Of a DNA stretch of 37,054 nt, positions 9,056-16,363 are shown piece by piece (position 1 is the stretch's first letter; each line of letters begins with the position of its first letter). Made by a program: the position numbers and the translations under genes. The notes beneath the pieces were generated by a model, which ran no database searches, was not told the origin of the DNA, and saw nothing but the letters and a program-made list of their open reading frames with translations. The stretch is from an uncultured Pirellulales bacterium (GTDB lineage Bacteria > Planctomycetota > Planctomycetia > Pirellulales > Thermoguttaceae): assembly GCA_938015445.1 (NCBI GenBank), contig CALLPE010000060.1:1-37054 (forward strand), read 5' to 3'.

Positions 9056-9991
9056 ATGAAGGGCCTACCATCATCTTCCCACGGTCATTTGTGCCGACGT
9101 CACCTGCTCAAGGCTGCCGCCGGTTTGGCGGTAGCCGGTCTGCCCGCGGCCGCAGCGCTGGGGGCCGAAACCGACAAGCAACAACGGCCAGCGTCCGACG
9201 CCTCTCAGCGCGTGGTCCGCAACGGGCGCATCAACCAGTCGGTCTGTGCATGGTGTTTCACCAAGTTCATGTCGCTCGAAGAGCTTGCCCGCCATGTGTC
9301 GGCCATGGGCCTGCGCTCCATCGAGCTAGTGGACCCGAAGGATTGGCCGATTTTGAAGAAGTACGGTCTGATCTGCGCTCTGACGGGCAGTCATGGCTTC
9401 GTCGAGGGTTTTAACCGCAAAGAGAATCACCCGATGTGTATCGAGCGGATCACCAAATCGGTGGACGCCTGCGCAGAGGCCGGCTTCCCCACGGTGATCA
9501 CCTTTTCCGGCTTCCGCAAGGGAATGCCCGACGACGTAGGACTGAAAAACACCATCGAGGGATTAAAGAAGGTCATAGGCTACGCGGAGAAGAAGAAAGT
9601 CAATCTCTGCCTGGAGGTGCTCAACAGCCGGGTGGACGAGGAAATGAAGGGCCATCCCGACTACATGTGCGACAAAGTGGAATGGGCCGTCGAGGTGTGC
9701 AAGGCCATCGCCTCGCCGCGGATGACCTTCCTGTTCGACATCTACCATGTGCAGATCATGCAGGGCGACCTGATTACCCGCATCAAACAATTCCATCAGT
9801 ACATCGGCCACTACCACACCGCCGGTGTGCCAGGCCGACACGAGATCGACGACACCCAGGAGATCAACTACCGGGCCGTGATGCGCACCATAGCCGAGAC
9901 GGGCTTCAAGGGCTACGTAGGTCAGGAGTTCATTCCCACGCGCGACCCGATCCAGTCGCTCCGCGAGGCCGTCGAGCTGTGCGACGTGTGA
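9056..9991 (+). CDS. Tat-exported sugar isomerase-like TIM barrel (hydroxypyruvate isomerase family)
   Basis: The product has 311 residues. A twin-arginine signal (CRRHLLKAAAGLAVAGLPAA, about residues 14-33) directs export of the folded protein. The mature part is a xylose-isomerase-like TIM barrel: SVCAWCFTKFMSLEELARHVSAMGLRSIELVDP, GSHGFVEGFNRKENH, LCLEVLNSR (Glu predicted as metal ligand/base), FLFDIYHVQIMQGD (conserved D..H), IGHYHTAGVPGRHEIDDTQEINY and GYVGQEFIPTRDP (second predicted metal/catalytic Glu). These match hydroxypyruvate isomerase/sugar phosphate isomerase-epimerase proteins. The true substrate is unknown; exported versions are frequent in planctomycetes and may act on sugars or keto-sugars in the periplasm. 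ATG 9056 has GGAG at 9043-9046. It stands alone, with the tRNA-Glu on the opposite strand downstream. Confidence 0.9.
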   Translation: MKGLPSSSHGHLCRRHLLKAAAGLAVAGLPAAAALGAETDKQQRPASDASQRVVRNGRINQSVCAWCFTKFMSLEELARHVSAMGLRSIELVDPKDWPILKKYGLICALTGSHGFVEGFNRKENHPMCIERITKSVDACAEAGFPTVITFSGFRKGMPDDVGLKNTIEGLKKVIGYAEKKKVNLCLEVLNSRVDEEMKGHPDYMCDKVEWAVEVCKAIASPRMTFLFDIYHVQIMQGDLITRIKQFHQYIGHYHTAGVPGRHEIDDTQEINYRAVMRTIAETGFKGYVGQEFIPTRDPIQSLREAVELCDV

Positions 9992-10248
9992 GCGGGCCGA
10001 TGGGCCAAGTGCGTGTGTGGCCAGACCGGGCTGTTCGCATCGCGCTCAGTAGCTGCGCGTCGAATCCAAGGCGCAAAGCGCGGCACTCAAACGCCGCATA
10101 CCTAGCCACCCGGATGACCGCTACAAAATCAAGACCGCCACCGACGTCCCCCGGTGCAGCCGCCCGCTGCCGCTGAAAACACATGCGAAAAAACCGTCGG
10201 GGCGACAAGCGATAGAAAACACTGACCCACGCAAGTCCAGCGCGGAAC

Positions 10249-10275
10249 TGTTATCGGACGGCTTGTCCGATAACA
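10249..10275 (-). other. Perfect 11-bp hairpin in the tRNA-Glu trailer
   Basis: Arms TGTTATCGGAC (10249-10259) and GTCCGATAACA (10265-10275) are perfectly complementary, with a 5-nt loop. The hairpin begins 6 nt beyond the tRNA 3' end in the direction of tRNA transcription. One arm is a direct copy of the tRNA's variable loop and 3' anticodon arm (12-bp match between 10248-10259 and 10305-10316). There is no T-run after it, so it is not a classical intrinsic terminator, though it may stop or process the transcript. Confidence 0.7.
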
Positions 10276-10281
10276 TCGCAG

Positions 10282-10354
10282 TACCCCCTAGGGGATTCGA
10301 ACCCCTGTTATCGGACTGAGAACCCGATGTCCTAGGCCTCTAGACGAAGGGGGC
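10282..10354 (-). tRNA. tRNA-Glu (anticodon CTC)
   Basis: A complete 73-nt cloverleaf can be folded by eye on the minus strand. The acceptor stem pairs GCCCCCT with AGGGGGT (one G-U at the end). The D arm has GTC/GAC pairing around a TAGAGGCCTAG loop. The anticodon arm is TCGGG/TCCGA with loop TTCTCAG, which puts CTC at positions 34-36. The variable loop is TAAC, the T arm is AGGGG-TTCGAAT-CCCCT, and the discriminator is A. The CCA end is not encoded. It reads GAG codons in this GC-rich genome. No clear promoter was found upstream. Confidence 0.96.
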
Positions 10355-10834
10355 GGATTGCACAGCTAGCAGTCACGCGGCTTCTGCCCGACTGCCACGC
10401 TTCAAGTATTTTTTTCTACTGTTAACCTTGGGCGATGTCAAGCCGCCGGAGGTTAATTGCTATTGTCCGCCGACGAGTCGATTGGCAAACTACCGACCTG
10501 TTTGCGGAAGCTCCCCCCGGCAGGCAAAGCGCCAAGATGCGTTCAGCCAGTACCTTGGCCGCCGGCGGCAATCGGGGAGCAATGCCTTACCAATTTGCCG
10601 GAGCCATTCGGGAATTGAATCGTCGTAACTGCTTGGTTCGATTGAATTTTGTGGTTGGTCTGCACGGTTCTACCCATGCAGTCATGCTCAGACGATCAGA
10701 ATATTGCAATATGGCGGGATTCATCGCCGGGACGCACGCGGCTGGCTGGGCCGGTGCGGCACGCCCAGTGCCAACAGTGTGTAAAGCCAAAGCCCGAGAT
10801 TGCGCCACTTAGAGCGGATAAGCGATACCCCAGA
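10355..10834. other. Intergenic gap upstream of tRNA-Glu and lipoprotein gene
   Basis: This 480-bp gap holds short open frames in several phases without a ribosome-binding site or recognisable product. An A/T-rich patch with seven consecutive Ts occurs at about 10409-10415 on the plus strand. The promoters of the minus-strand tRNA and the plus-strand lipoprotein gene should lie here, but no convincing hexamer pair was found. Confidence 0.45.
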
Positions 10835-11647
10835 ATGATCACATCCGAAGACGTATTGACGCTTCCCTGGCGCAATCCGGCGTCACCGGATATTGCCGAA
10901 TCGGGAGCACATTTTCTCCTAGCCTGTGCCGGTCGGGGGGGATTAGGCTATCGGGGTCGGCGGGAAAGAGACCTGCGGTGGACGTTACCTGGGCTGGTGT
11001 TGGCTGCAGCGTTGACGGCCATTGCCATGGGCGGATGTGCGTTGCCCGCGCCCGAGCCAGGTTGTTACGGCCCGATTCTGCCCGAACACGCCCCCCAGTT
11101 GCCGTATCAGAACCCGGTGTTCGTGCCCGCGGCCGACCCGTTGTACGTGTGGGAGACGGTGGTGGATGTGATCGACGATTACTTCCGCATCGAGCGGGAG
11201 GAGCCGTTGCGGGTAATGGGCAGTACGATCACCGAAGGCCGGTTGGAGACCTTCCCGGAGGTCAGCCCCACCGTGTTCGAACCGTGGCGGCAGGACGTCG
11301 CCGGACGATACGAGTTGATGGAGAACACATTGCAGTCGATGCGCCGCAGGGCGTCGGTGCGGGTAGCGCCCACTAGCGGCGGCTATCTGGTCGAAGTAGC
11401 CGTGACGAAGGAGCTGGAAGACCTGCGACGGCCAGAACGCGCCACGGCAGGGGCAGCCACGTTCCGATACGATTCCACACTCAGCCGGGTAGTCAATCCG
11501 GCGGACGAATCCGAGCAATCGCAGGGCTGGATATCACAAGGACGCGATACTGCATTGGAGCAGAAGATACTGGGCCACATCCAATCGCGCTTCGGATACC
11601 GTGGCGCCGGTGCGGTGAGGCAGGCAGCGACGGCCGCCGGGCGGTGA
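10835..11647 (+). CDS. Planctomycete-type lipoprotein, function unknown
   Basis: The product has 270 residues from ATG 10835. A hydrophobic segment (LPGLVLAAALTAIAMGGCALPAPEPG, near residues 51-75) ends in a lipobox-like MGGC, so the mature protein is probably lipid-anchored. The roughly 50 residues before it are long for a signal peptide, so the real start may be later and non-canonical; the N-terminus is uncertain. The mature domain contains DPLYVWETVVDVIDDYFRIEREEPLRVMG, ITEGRLETFPEVSPTVFEPW, SMRRRASVRVAPTSGGYLVEVAVTKELEDL and a C-terminal GRDTALEQKILGHIQSRF. This matches my memory of a conserved planctomycete hypothetical family with mixed alpha/beta structure, possibly an outer-membrane assembly accessory. 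No catalytic residues are evident. The gene has no nearby partners. Confidence 0.75.
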   Translation: MITSEDVLTLPWRNPASPDIAESGAHFLLACAGRGGLGYRGRRERDLRWTLPGLVLAAALTAIAMGGCALPAPEPGCYGPILPEHAPQLPYQNPVFVPAADPLYVWETVVDVIDDYFRIEREEPLRVMGSTITEGRLETFPEVSPTVFEPWRQDVAGRYELMENTLQSMRRRASVRVAPTSGGYLVEVAVTKELEDLRRPERATAGAATFRYDSTLSRVVNPADESEQSQGWISQGRDTALEQKILGHIQSRFGYRGAGAVRQAATAAGR

Positions 11648-11970
11648 GCCGGCATCAGCCGCCGAGCGGTGAGGCAGCATCAGTCGCCGACACGACAGTC
11701 GCTGACCGATACTGGCTCGTTACCGTTGGGATTAAGCGCCGGGTTTTCGTTGAGTTTAATTGGGCGCCGGAGAATTATTGGCCGCCGGATTTTGCTTGTG
11801 TCGCGCGTTTATTGCAGGGCTATCGTGGGCTGTAGCCGATATTCGAGCAGAGCGTGCTGCCGGCAATCGCTCGAAGATGCTGCCTAGGTTTTGACAGCGT
11901 GGACACCCCGGGCACTGATGCCGCGTCGCGCTGTACGTGCAAATCGAGTGTTTACGGCCGCGTGGGCCGT
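11648..11970. other. Convergent intergenic gap, nothing recognised
   Basis: This 323-bp gap lies between the 3' ends of the lipoprotein gene (plus) and the histidine kinase gene (minus). It holds no supported gene. Two imperfect copies of 'gccgagcggtgagg' (about 11635-11680) extend from the end of the lipoprotein gene into the gap. No T-run terminator was seen. Confidence 0.45.
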
Positions 11971-12819
11971 TTACGTCTCGATCGGCTGTTGGCCTGGGAA
12001 GCACTGAACCGGCACTGCGGTCGTGGCTGTGGTCGTCGGCGCGGTGGCCTTTTGGGTTGCTTTAGTCACGGTGGGCAGCTTCAGGGTGAAAGCCGTCCCT
12101 TTACCGACGGTGCTCTCCACCCGGATTCGGCCGTGGTGCGCTTCGATTACCTCCCTGCACATCGACAGCCCTAGCCCGGTACCGCCTTTGCCGCTGGCGT
12201 CTGGTCCGTCTTTGGTGGTGAAGAACGGGTCGAATATTCGCGGAAGCACTTCGGGGGGGATACCGCAGCCGGTGTCGCGGATGACCACGTCGATCATGTC
12301 TTCCTTGGGATCGTGAGACAGCTTTATTATGAGCCGTCCACCGCCAGGCATGGCTTGCCGGGCATTGATGATCATGTTGAGCAGCACTTGCTGGAATTGA
12401 TTGGCGTTGAGGAAGGCTTCGGGCACGGGCTGGAAGTGTTTGTCTACGGCGATGCGGTACTTGTTCAATTCCCGTTCCAACAGCAGCAACGTATCTTCGA
12501 TCAGTTGCGCGATGTTGGTGGGTTCCTGGCCGGTCGAGCGGCTCCTGGCCATGCCCAGCACACTGTTGGTGATTTTGGCTGCCCGGGTGCTGGCCGCCAG
12601 GATTTTTTCGAAGGCTTTGTCCCGCGTGACAGTGTCTTTGTGGCGCATGCCCATCTTGGCGTAGTTGATGATGGTCATCAGCACATTGTTGAACTCATGG
12701 GTTGTAGTGCTGACCAGTTCGCCCAGTGCAGTCAGGCGTTGGGCTTTAGCCAACTGTTCTTTTAGTTGTTGGACTTGCTGCTGGAGTTTGGCGATGTCTG
12801 TTTGCTGGTTGTGTGACAC
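11971..12819 (-). CDS. Orphan soluble sensor histidine kinase
   Basis: The product has 282 residues and lacks a membrane segment or recognisable sensory domain. A short N-terminal coiled coil (KLQQQVQQLKEQLAKAQRL, 11-29) leads into the dimerisation/phosphoacceptor helix with His41 in STTTHEFNNVL. The HATPase_c domain has all boxes: N (NMIINARQAM, Asn152), G1 (DTGCGIP, 182-188), F (FDPFFTTK) and G2 (GKGGTGLGLSM). It should autophosphorylate and pass phosphate to a response regulator, but none is adjacent. The C-terminal tail (about 250-282) is Thr/Ala-rich and probably disordered. Translation starts at GTG 12819, supported by GGGAAGGA about 9 nt upstream. The signal is presumably received through the coiled coil or a partner protein. 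Confidence 0.92.
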   Translation of the reverse strand: MSHNQQTDIAKLQQQVQQLKEQLAKAQRLTALGELVSTTTHEFNNVLMTIINYAKMGMRHKDTVTRDKAFEKILAASTRAAKITNSVLGMARSRSTGQEPTNIAQLIEDTLLLLERELNKYRIAVDKHFQPVPEAFLNANQFQQVLLNMIINARQAMPGGGRLIIKLSHDPKEDMIDVVIRDTGCGIPPEVLPRIFDPFFTTKDGPDASGKGGTGLGLSMCREVIEAHHGRIRVESTVGKGTAFTLKLPTVTKATQKATAPTTTATTAVPVQCFPGQQPIET

Positions 12820-13063
12820 GGCGGGCCATCCTTCCCATTACTGCCAGATTGCCTGATTTACGTATACTCCAGTATTTCGGCCAGCGGCAAAGCGGGGGCA
12901 TTTTCGCCGCGTTTGCTAGATGGTAACGCTTAACATCTTGCCAGTAGCAGTGTTAAGCGCCCATTGTTTGCCTATCGTCGAACTGTGCTAGGCAACTGAA
13001 GCACGACGCACTACAATGCCGCGCCGTAGCGAAAACATGGTCTGCTCAGTCGGGGAAATCAAC

Positions 13064-13396
13064 ATGCATACTGCCCAGTTGCTCCACGAAGCACTGAATC
13101 TTGCCCGGCGGGTCGGTTTTGTGGTGCGCCCCGACTACTTCGGCGGTAGCGGAGGCGGTGCGTGCCAACTAGGCGCTCAGAAAGTGTTGTTTCTGGACCT
13201 GGCGCTGTGGCCCGACGAACAGCTTCAACACGTTGCCGATGTGCTCATCCAGGAGCCTGCATTGGAGCAACAGCCTATCTCGGACCAATTGCGGCAGGTG
13301 CTTCAATCACGGCAGCATGGAAATCGCGGCAAAGTAACAAGTCTAGGATGGCGGCAAACAATAGCCGATAGCGGCAGCCTAGGAAAGTCAGAATGA
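13064..13396 (+). CDS. Small conserved hypothetical protein
   Basis: The product has 110 residues and begins MHTAQLLHEALNLARRVGFVVR. The central part, DYFGGSGGGACQLGAQKVLFLDLALWPDEQLQHVADVL, has the look of a conserved core (Gly-rich turn, then a hydrophobic strand ending in D, then a helix). I recall similar 90-110 residue proteins in planctomycetes annotated as hypothetical; the function is not known. ATG 13064 is chosen because GGGGA at 13052-13056 lies 7 nt upstream; longer starts at 13016 and 13037 lack this. The C-terminal 25 residues look unstructured. It is divergent from the histidine kinase and convergent with nadD, which ends 66 bp away. Confidence 0.65.
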   Translation: MHTAQLLHEALNLARRVGFVVRPDYFGGSGGGACQLGAQKVLFLDLALWPDEQLQHVADVLIQEPALEQQPISDQLRQVLQSRQHGNRGKVTSLGWRQTIADSGSLGKSE

Positions 13397-13462
13397 TTGT
13401 GCGCCGTGTCCAGCCGTTTTGTCGACCCATGCACTGCCAGACGACGTTTCGCTCCAGCCGGG

Positions 13463-14074
13463 TTAAACATGCTGGTACAGCCCGTGCGCGCGGATATATT
13501 CTTCTACCGCCCGGGGCGTTTGAAAGCGAATGCTCCGGCGCTCAGCGACGCGCCGCCGCAAGTCGCTGCTGCTGATGCCGATTTGCGGCATGACGATCTG
13601 GTGACGTCGCATCAGCTCAATTCGCTCCGGCGTCGTGATGGCCGATAGCAGGGAGTAATCAGGTTGTCCGACACCGGGCCGGGCGACCACAACCAAGATA
13701 GCCAATTGGCATATCCGGCTTGGCTCTCGCCAATTAGGTAGATCGTGAAGCATGTCGGCGCCCAAGAGGAAGAACAGCTCGCTGTCGGGTTGCTGGGACT
13801 TTATCATCCCGAGTGTCTCGAACGTGTAGTTGACCCCGCCGCGATCCACTTCGTAGCGGCAGATGGATAGCGCCGGTTCACCGGCCACGGCCAGCTCGAG
13901 CATCGCCAGGCGGTGTTCGGCGGGCGTAAGCTGCCGGTCTTGCTTGTGGGGAGGCACCGCTGCCGGCAATAGCCATACCTGGTCGAGCTGGCACTGCTCG
14001 CGTGCGCTTTCGGCCAACAGCAGGTGTCCGTAATGCACCGGGTCGAACGATCCACCGAGAATGCCAAGTCGCAT
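13463..14074 (-). CDS. nadD: Nicotinate-nucleotide adenylyltransferase
   Basis: NadD transfers AMP from ATP to nicotinate mononucleotide, giving deamido-NAD in NAD biosynthesis (cytoplasm). The product has 203 residues from ATG 14074. The nucleotidyltransferase signature is at the N-terminus: LGILGGSFDPVHYGHLLLAE, with the HxGH motif as HYGH (residues 14-17). Further family motifs are VWLLPAAVPPHK, HRLAMLELAV, FLLGADMLHDLPNWREP and the C-terminal nucleotide-binding segment ISSSDLRRRVAERRSIRFQTPRAVEEYI. ATG 14083 is an alternative start adding MLT; ATG 14074 matches the usual family N-terminus. The gene is transcribed alone here; usual neighbours such as rsfS or obg are absent. Confidence 0.96.
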   Translation of the reverse strand: MRLGILGGSFDPVHYGHLLLAESAREQCQLDQVWLLPAAVPPHKQDRQLTPAEHRLAMLELAVAGEPALSICRYEVDRGGVNYTFETLGMIKSQQPDSELFFLLGADMLHDLPNWREPSRICQLAILVVVARPGVGQPDYSLLSAITTPERIELMRRHQIVMPQIGISSSDLRRRVAERRSIRFQTPRAVEEYIRAHGLYQHV

Positions 14075-14135
14075 AGTCAACATCCGCCCCCTGCCACACG
14101 GAATCTAGGCCTTACCCCACATGAAACTCAGTCAC

Positions 14136-14181
14136 AGTGCTCAATCCAGTGTACGGCGCCGACGGTCCGCGGTTGAGCACT
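14136..14181. other. 9-bp inverted repeat with 28-nt loop upstream of nadD
   Basis: AGTGCTCAA (14136-14144) and TTGAGCACT (14173-14181) are perfectly complementary. The loop is GC-rich and contains the palindrome GGCGCC. It lies about 60-110 nt upstream of nadD in its transcription direction, so it could form a leader stem-loop if transcription starts far enough upstream. Confidence 0.35.
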
Positions 14182-14325
14182 TGGATTAACCGCTGGCCCA
14201 AATTGCTTGATGCTACCGAGCGGTTCTCAACGCCTGTAACAAAACCACCTTTCCTGGCACTCTATACTCAGTAGAGGGCTAGTCAAACCTTCCGACGGTT
14301 TCATTTCGTAAGAGGCTCGTACTGT

Positions 14326-14341
14326 GTGATTTACAAATCAC
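14326..14341. promoter_or_regulatory. Short dyad, candidate operator
   Basis: GTGATTT (14326-14332) and AAATCAC (14335-14341) form a perfect 7-bp dyad around a 2-nt centre, in an otherwise featureless A/T-richer patch. It resembles binding sites of dimeric regulators; the half-site spacing does not fit a CRP site. No regulated gene can be assigned. Confidence 0.25.
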
Positions 14342-14602
14342 CCGGCCAACGGGCCACCATGGCTGAGCGGTAGCAACCGTGCTGATAACCGCCTGTAAGC
14401 CAATGCGTCACGGCCCGCGCCGTTGTACCCGAAGTACTTGGCCGTAACAAGACGCGCGATTCGTGCGAGTATTTGTGAACCTGCTTGGCAGCGAAGGTGG
14501 TCTGGCTGCCGTGACACATCGAGCGGCGGTCCTCCGGATCGCTCTAAGGCGGTCGTTTCGCTTGGCGGTGCGCCCAAGTGCTCTGCTTTTTGCGCTGGTC
14601 AC

Positions 14603-14628
14603 ATTGTTTGCCTCTGCTGGCAGACAAT
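14603..14628. other. 10-bp hairpin, non-coding
   Basis: ATTGTTTGCC (14603-14612) pairs with GGCAGACAAT (14619-14628) with one G-U and a 6-nt loop. No T-run follows on either strand. It may be a regulatory or decay-protecting stem-loop, or a chance dyad. Confidence 0.3.
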
Positions 14629-15037
14629 GATGTACAGCACAGCTCACCCTTTGCCCCCTTTTCGGTGCAATCGGGGGCATTTCTAATGGTTTGAAGATGG
14701 GGACATTTTCGTTGGTCGCTGATATATTGTGTGCCGACCTGTTGACTGCACGGCGGGGCTTTGATAGCAGTAGATGTTCGTTTTGCTTACGGCCGAAAAG
14801 CTGTGATGGCGCCGCAGGACCAGAATCGAGGCTCTTGGCAGGCGCCCTGGCTTCTGGTTAATGATCCCCCGTGCACGGTGGGCAAGTCGATCGGGGGTGC
14901 TTGTCTGCCGAATCCCACGCTCGCCTGCAAGCGGCTTTCAGGACCATCTGGCGGTGGCAGGGGGGATAGAAACAGCAGCTTTGCCGCCCGAGGGCAAGCC
15001 TGCACGGGTTATTGTTTTTCCTGGAGGACCCACATAG

Positions 15038-16231
15038 ATGTCAGTCTGCGTTCCCAAAGGGTATTTGATGGCCGGGGTTCACTGTCGGATCAAGCGCGAC
15101 CCGCAAAAACCCGACTTGACGTTGGTGATGTCGGAATTGCCGGCGGCGGCAGCCGGCGTCTACACGCGCAATTTGGTGTTTGCCGCGCCGGTGGCGCTAG
15201 ATAGCAGCCGCACGCCGAGCGATCGCATCCAGGTGGTAGTGATAAACTCTGGCTGCGCCAATGCGTGCACTGGGGAGCGAGGATTGCGCGACGCCCGCGA
15301 AATGGCCCGGCTAGCCGCCGCCGCTTGCGGTTGCCAGGAGTATCAAGCCCTGGTGATGTCGACGGGAATTATCGGCGAGTTTCTTCCCATGGAAAAAATC
15401 GCCCAGGGGATTTCTGCGGCCGCGGTCAAGCTGGGCAGAACCGAAGAATGCTTGATCTCTGCCGCACGGGGAATGCTGACGACCGACACCAAGCACAAGA
15501 TCGCCGGGCGGAGCGTGAAAATCGGCGGCCGACAGATCCAAATCACCGGAATGGCCAAAGGCGCGGCAATGATGGGGCCGAACCTGGCGACGATGCTGGC
15601 CCTGATACTTACGGATGCCCCCCTGACTGCCGACGATTGCCAGGACGCCTTGGCGGCCAGCGTCGAGCGGAGCTTCAATTGCATGAGCGTCGACGGCCAC
15701 ATGAGTACCAACGATACAGTGCTGCTGCTGGCCAACGGGGCTGCCGGCGGCGAGCCGTTGCAAGGCGACCAGTTGGCTCAGTTCCAACAAGCCCTGGACG
15801 AAGTGTGCATCGAATTGGCCATTGCCATCCCGGCCGACGGCGAAGGGGCCACCCACCTGATCACCCTCAAACTGACCGGCTGTGCAAGTCGTCAAGCGGC
15901 CATGCAAATCGCCAAGACCGTGGCCAATAGTCCGCTGGTGAAGACCGCCGTTGCCGGCGCTGACCCCAACTGGGGCCGGATCGTTTCGGCGGCCGGCTAC
16001 GCGGGCGTACCGTTCGATCCGGCCAAGGTGAGTCTCAAGGTGAATGGCTTTCTGTTGTACGAGAACGGTGCGCCGACACACTTCGATGCGGCCAGCGTAT
16101 CGCGCTCTATTCGCGACAACCGCGATACGTTGGTGGAACTGGGCTTCGGCGAGGGAGACGCAGAGCTGACTTTCTGGACTACCGACTTAACAGCAGAATA
16201 CGTGCGGCTCAATGCCGACTATCACACTTGA
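15038..16231 (+). CDS. argJ: Bifunctional ornithine acetyltransferase/N-acetylglutamate synthase
   Basis: ArgJ transfers acetyl from N-acetylornithine to glutamate (and can use acetyl-CoA) in the cyclic arginine pathway. The product is full length, 397 residues. It begins VPKGYLMAGVHCRIK, followed by TRNLVFAAPV, INSGCANACTGERG and STGIIGEFLPMEKI. The self-cleavage site is intact: GMAKGAAMMGPNLATMLALILTDA, with Thr185 as the N-terminal nucleophile of the beta chain after autocleavage between Ala184 and Thr185. SVDGHMSTNDTVLLLANG, ADGEGATHLITL, DPNWGRIVSAAGYAGV and the C-terminal LTAEYVRLNADYHT complete the family signature. GGAGG at 15023-15027 supports ATG 15038. No other arg genes are adjacent, in line with dispersed biosynthetic genes in planctomycetes. 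Confidence 0.97.
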   Translation: MSVCVPKGYLMAGVHCRIKRDPQKPDLTLVMSELPAAAAGVYTRNLVFAAPVALDSSRTPSDRIQVVVINSGCANACTGERGLRDAREMARLAAAACGCQEYQALVMSTGIIGEFLPMEKIAQGISAAAVKLGRTEECLISAARGMLTTDTKHKIAGRSVKIGGRQIQITGMAKGAAMMGPNLATMLALILTDAPLTADDCQDALAASVERSFNCMSVDGHMSTNDTVLLLANGAAGGEPLQGDQLAQFQQALDEVCIELAIAIPADGEGATHLITLKLTGCASRQAAMQIAKTVANSPLVKTAVAGADPNWGRIVSAAGYAGVPFDPAKVSLKVNGFLLYENGAPTHFDAASVSRSIRDNRDTLVELGFGEGDAELTFWTTDLTAEYVRLNADYHT

Positions 16232-16363
16232 GTTGGTAACCATACCAAGCAGATGTGGTATTAGTGAACATTCAACTTGACAGCCTGAGACGGCCGTTGG
16301 TAGCCTATCAGTTGTCATATTAGCTATCGTCATCCTACTTTCACCAGCTTATCGCGTGTATCG

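Larger units (their letters stand above)
14084..15037. other. Long intergenic region between nadD and argJ
   Basis: This is about 950 bp between divergent genes with no supported protein gene. It contains three dyads annotated separately (14136-14181, 14326-14341, 14603-14628) and a TATATT at 14723-14728 without a matching -35. GGAGG at 15023-15027 is the argJ ribosome-binding site. Open frames in this stretch are short, Arg/Pro-rich and lack start signals, so they look like chance frames of GC-rich DNA. A structured RNA cannot be excluded by eye. Confidence 0.5.

Noticed and set aside
10451..10463. 13-bp sequence GGTTAATTGCTAT shared with 20228-20240
   Set aside because: Only two copies with no shared context; plausible by chance in A/T-richer intergenic DNA.
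15572..15610. Possible loss of the ArgJ self-cleavage nucleophile (KGAAM instead of the more common KGSGM)
   Set aside because: The nucleophile is the Thr in the later LATML segment, and Thr185 is present, so the enzyme looks normal.
16277..16306. TTGACA promoter upstream of the first solenoid gene
   Set aside because: The -35 is perfect, but the best -10 (TAGCCT, 18-nt spacing) matches only three of six positions.
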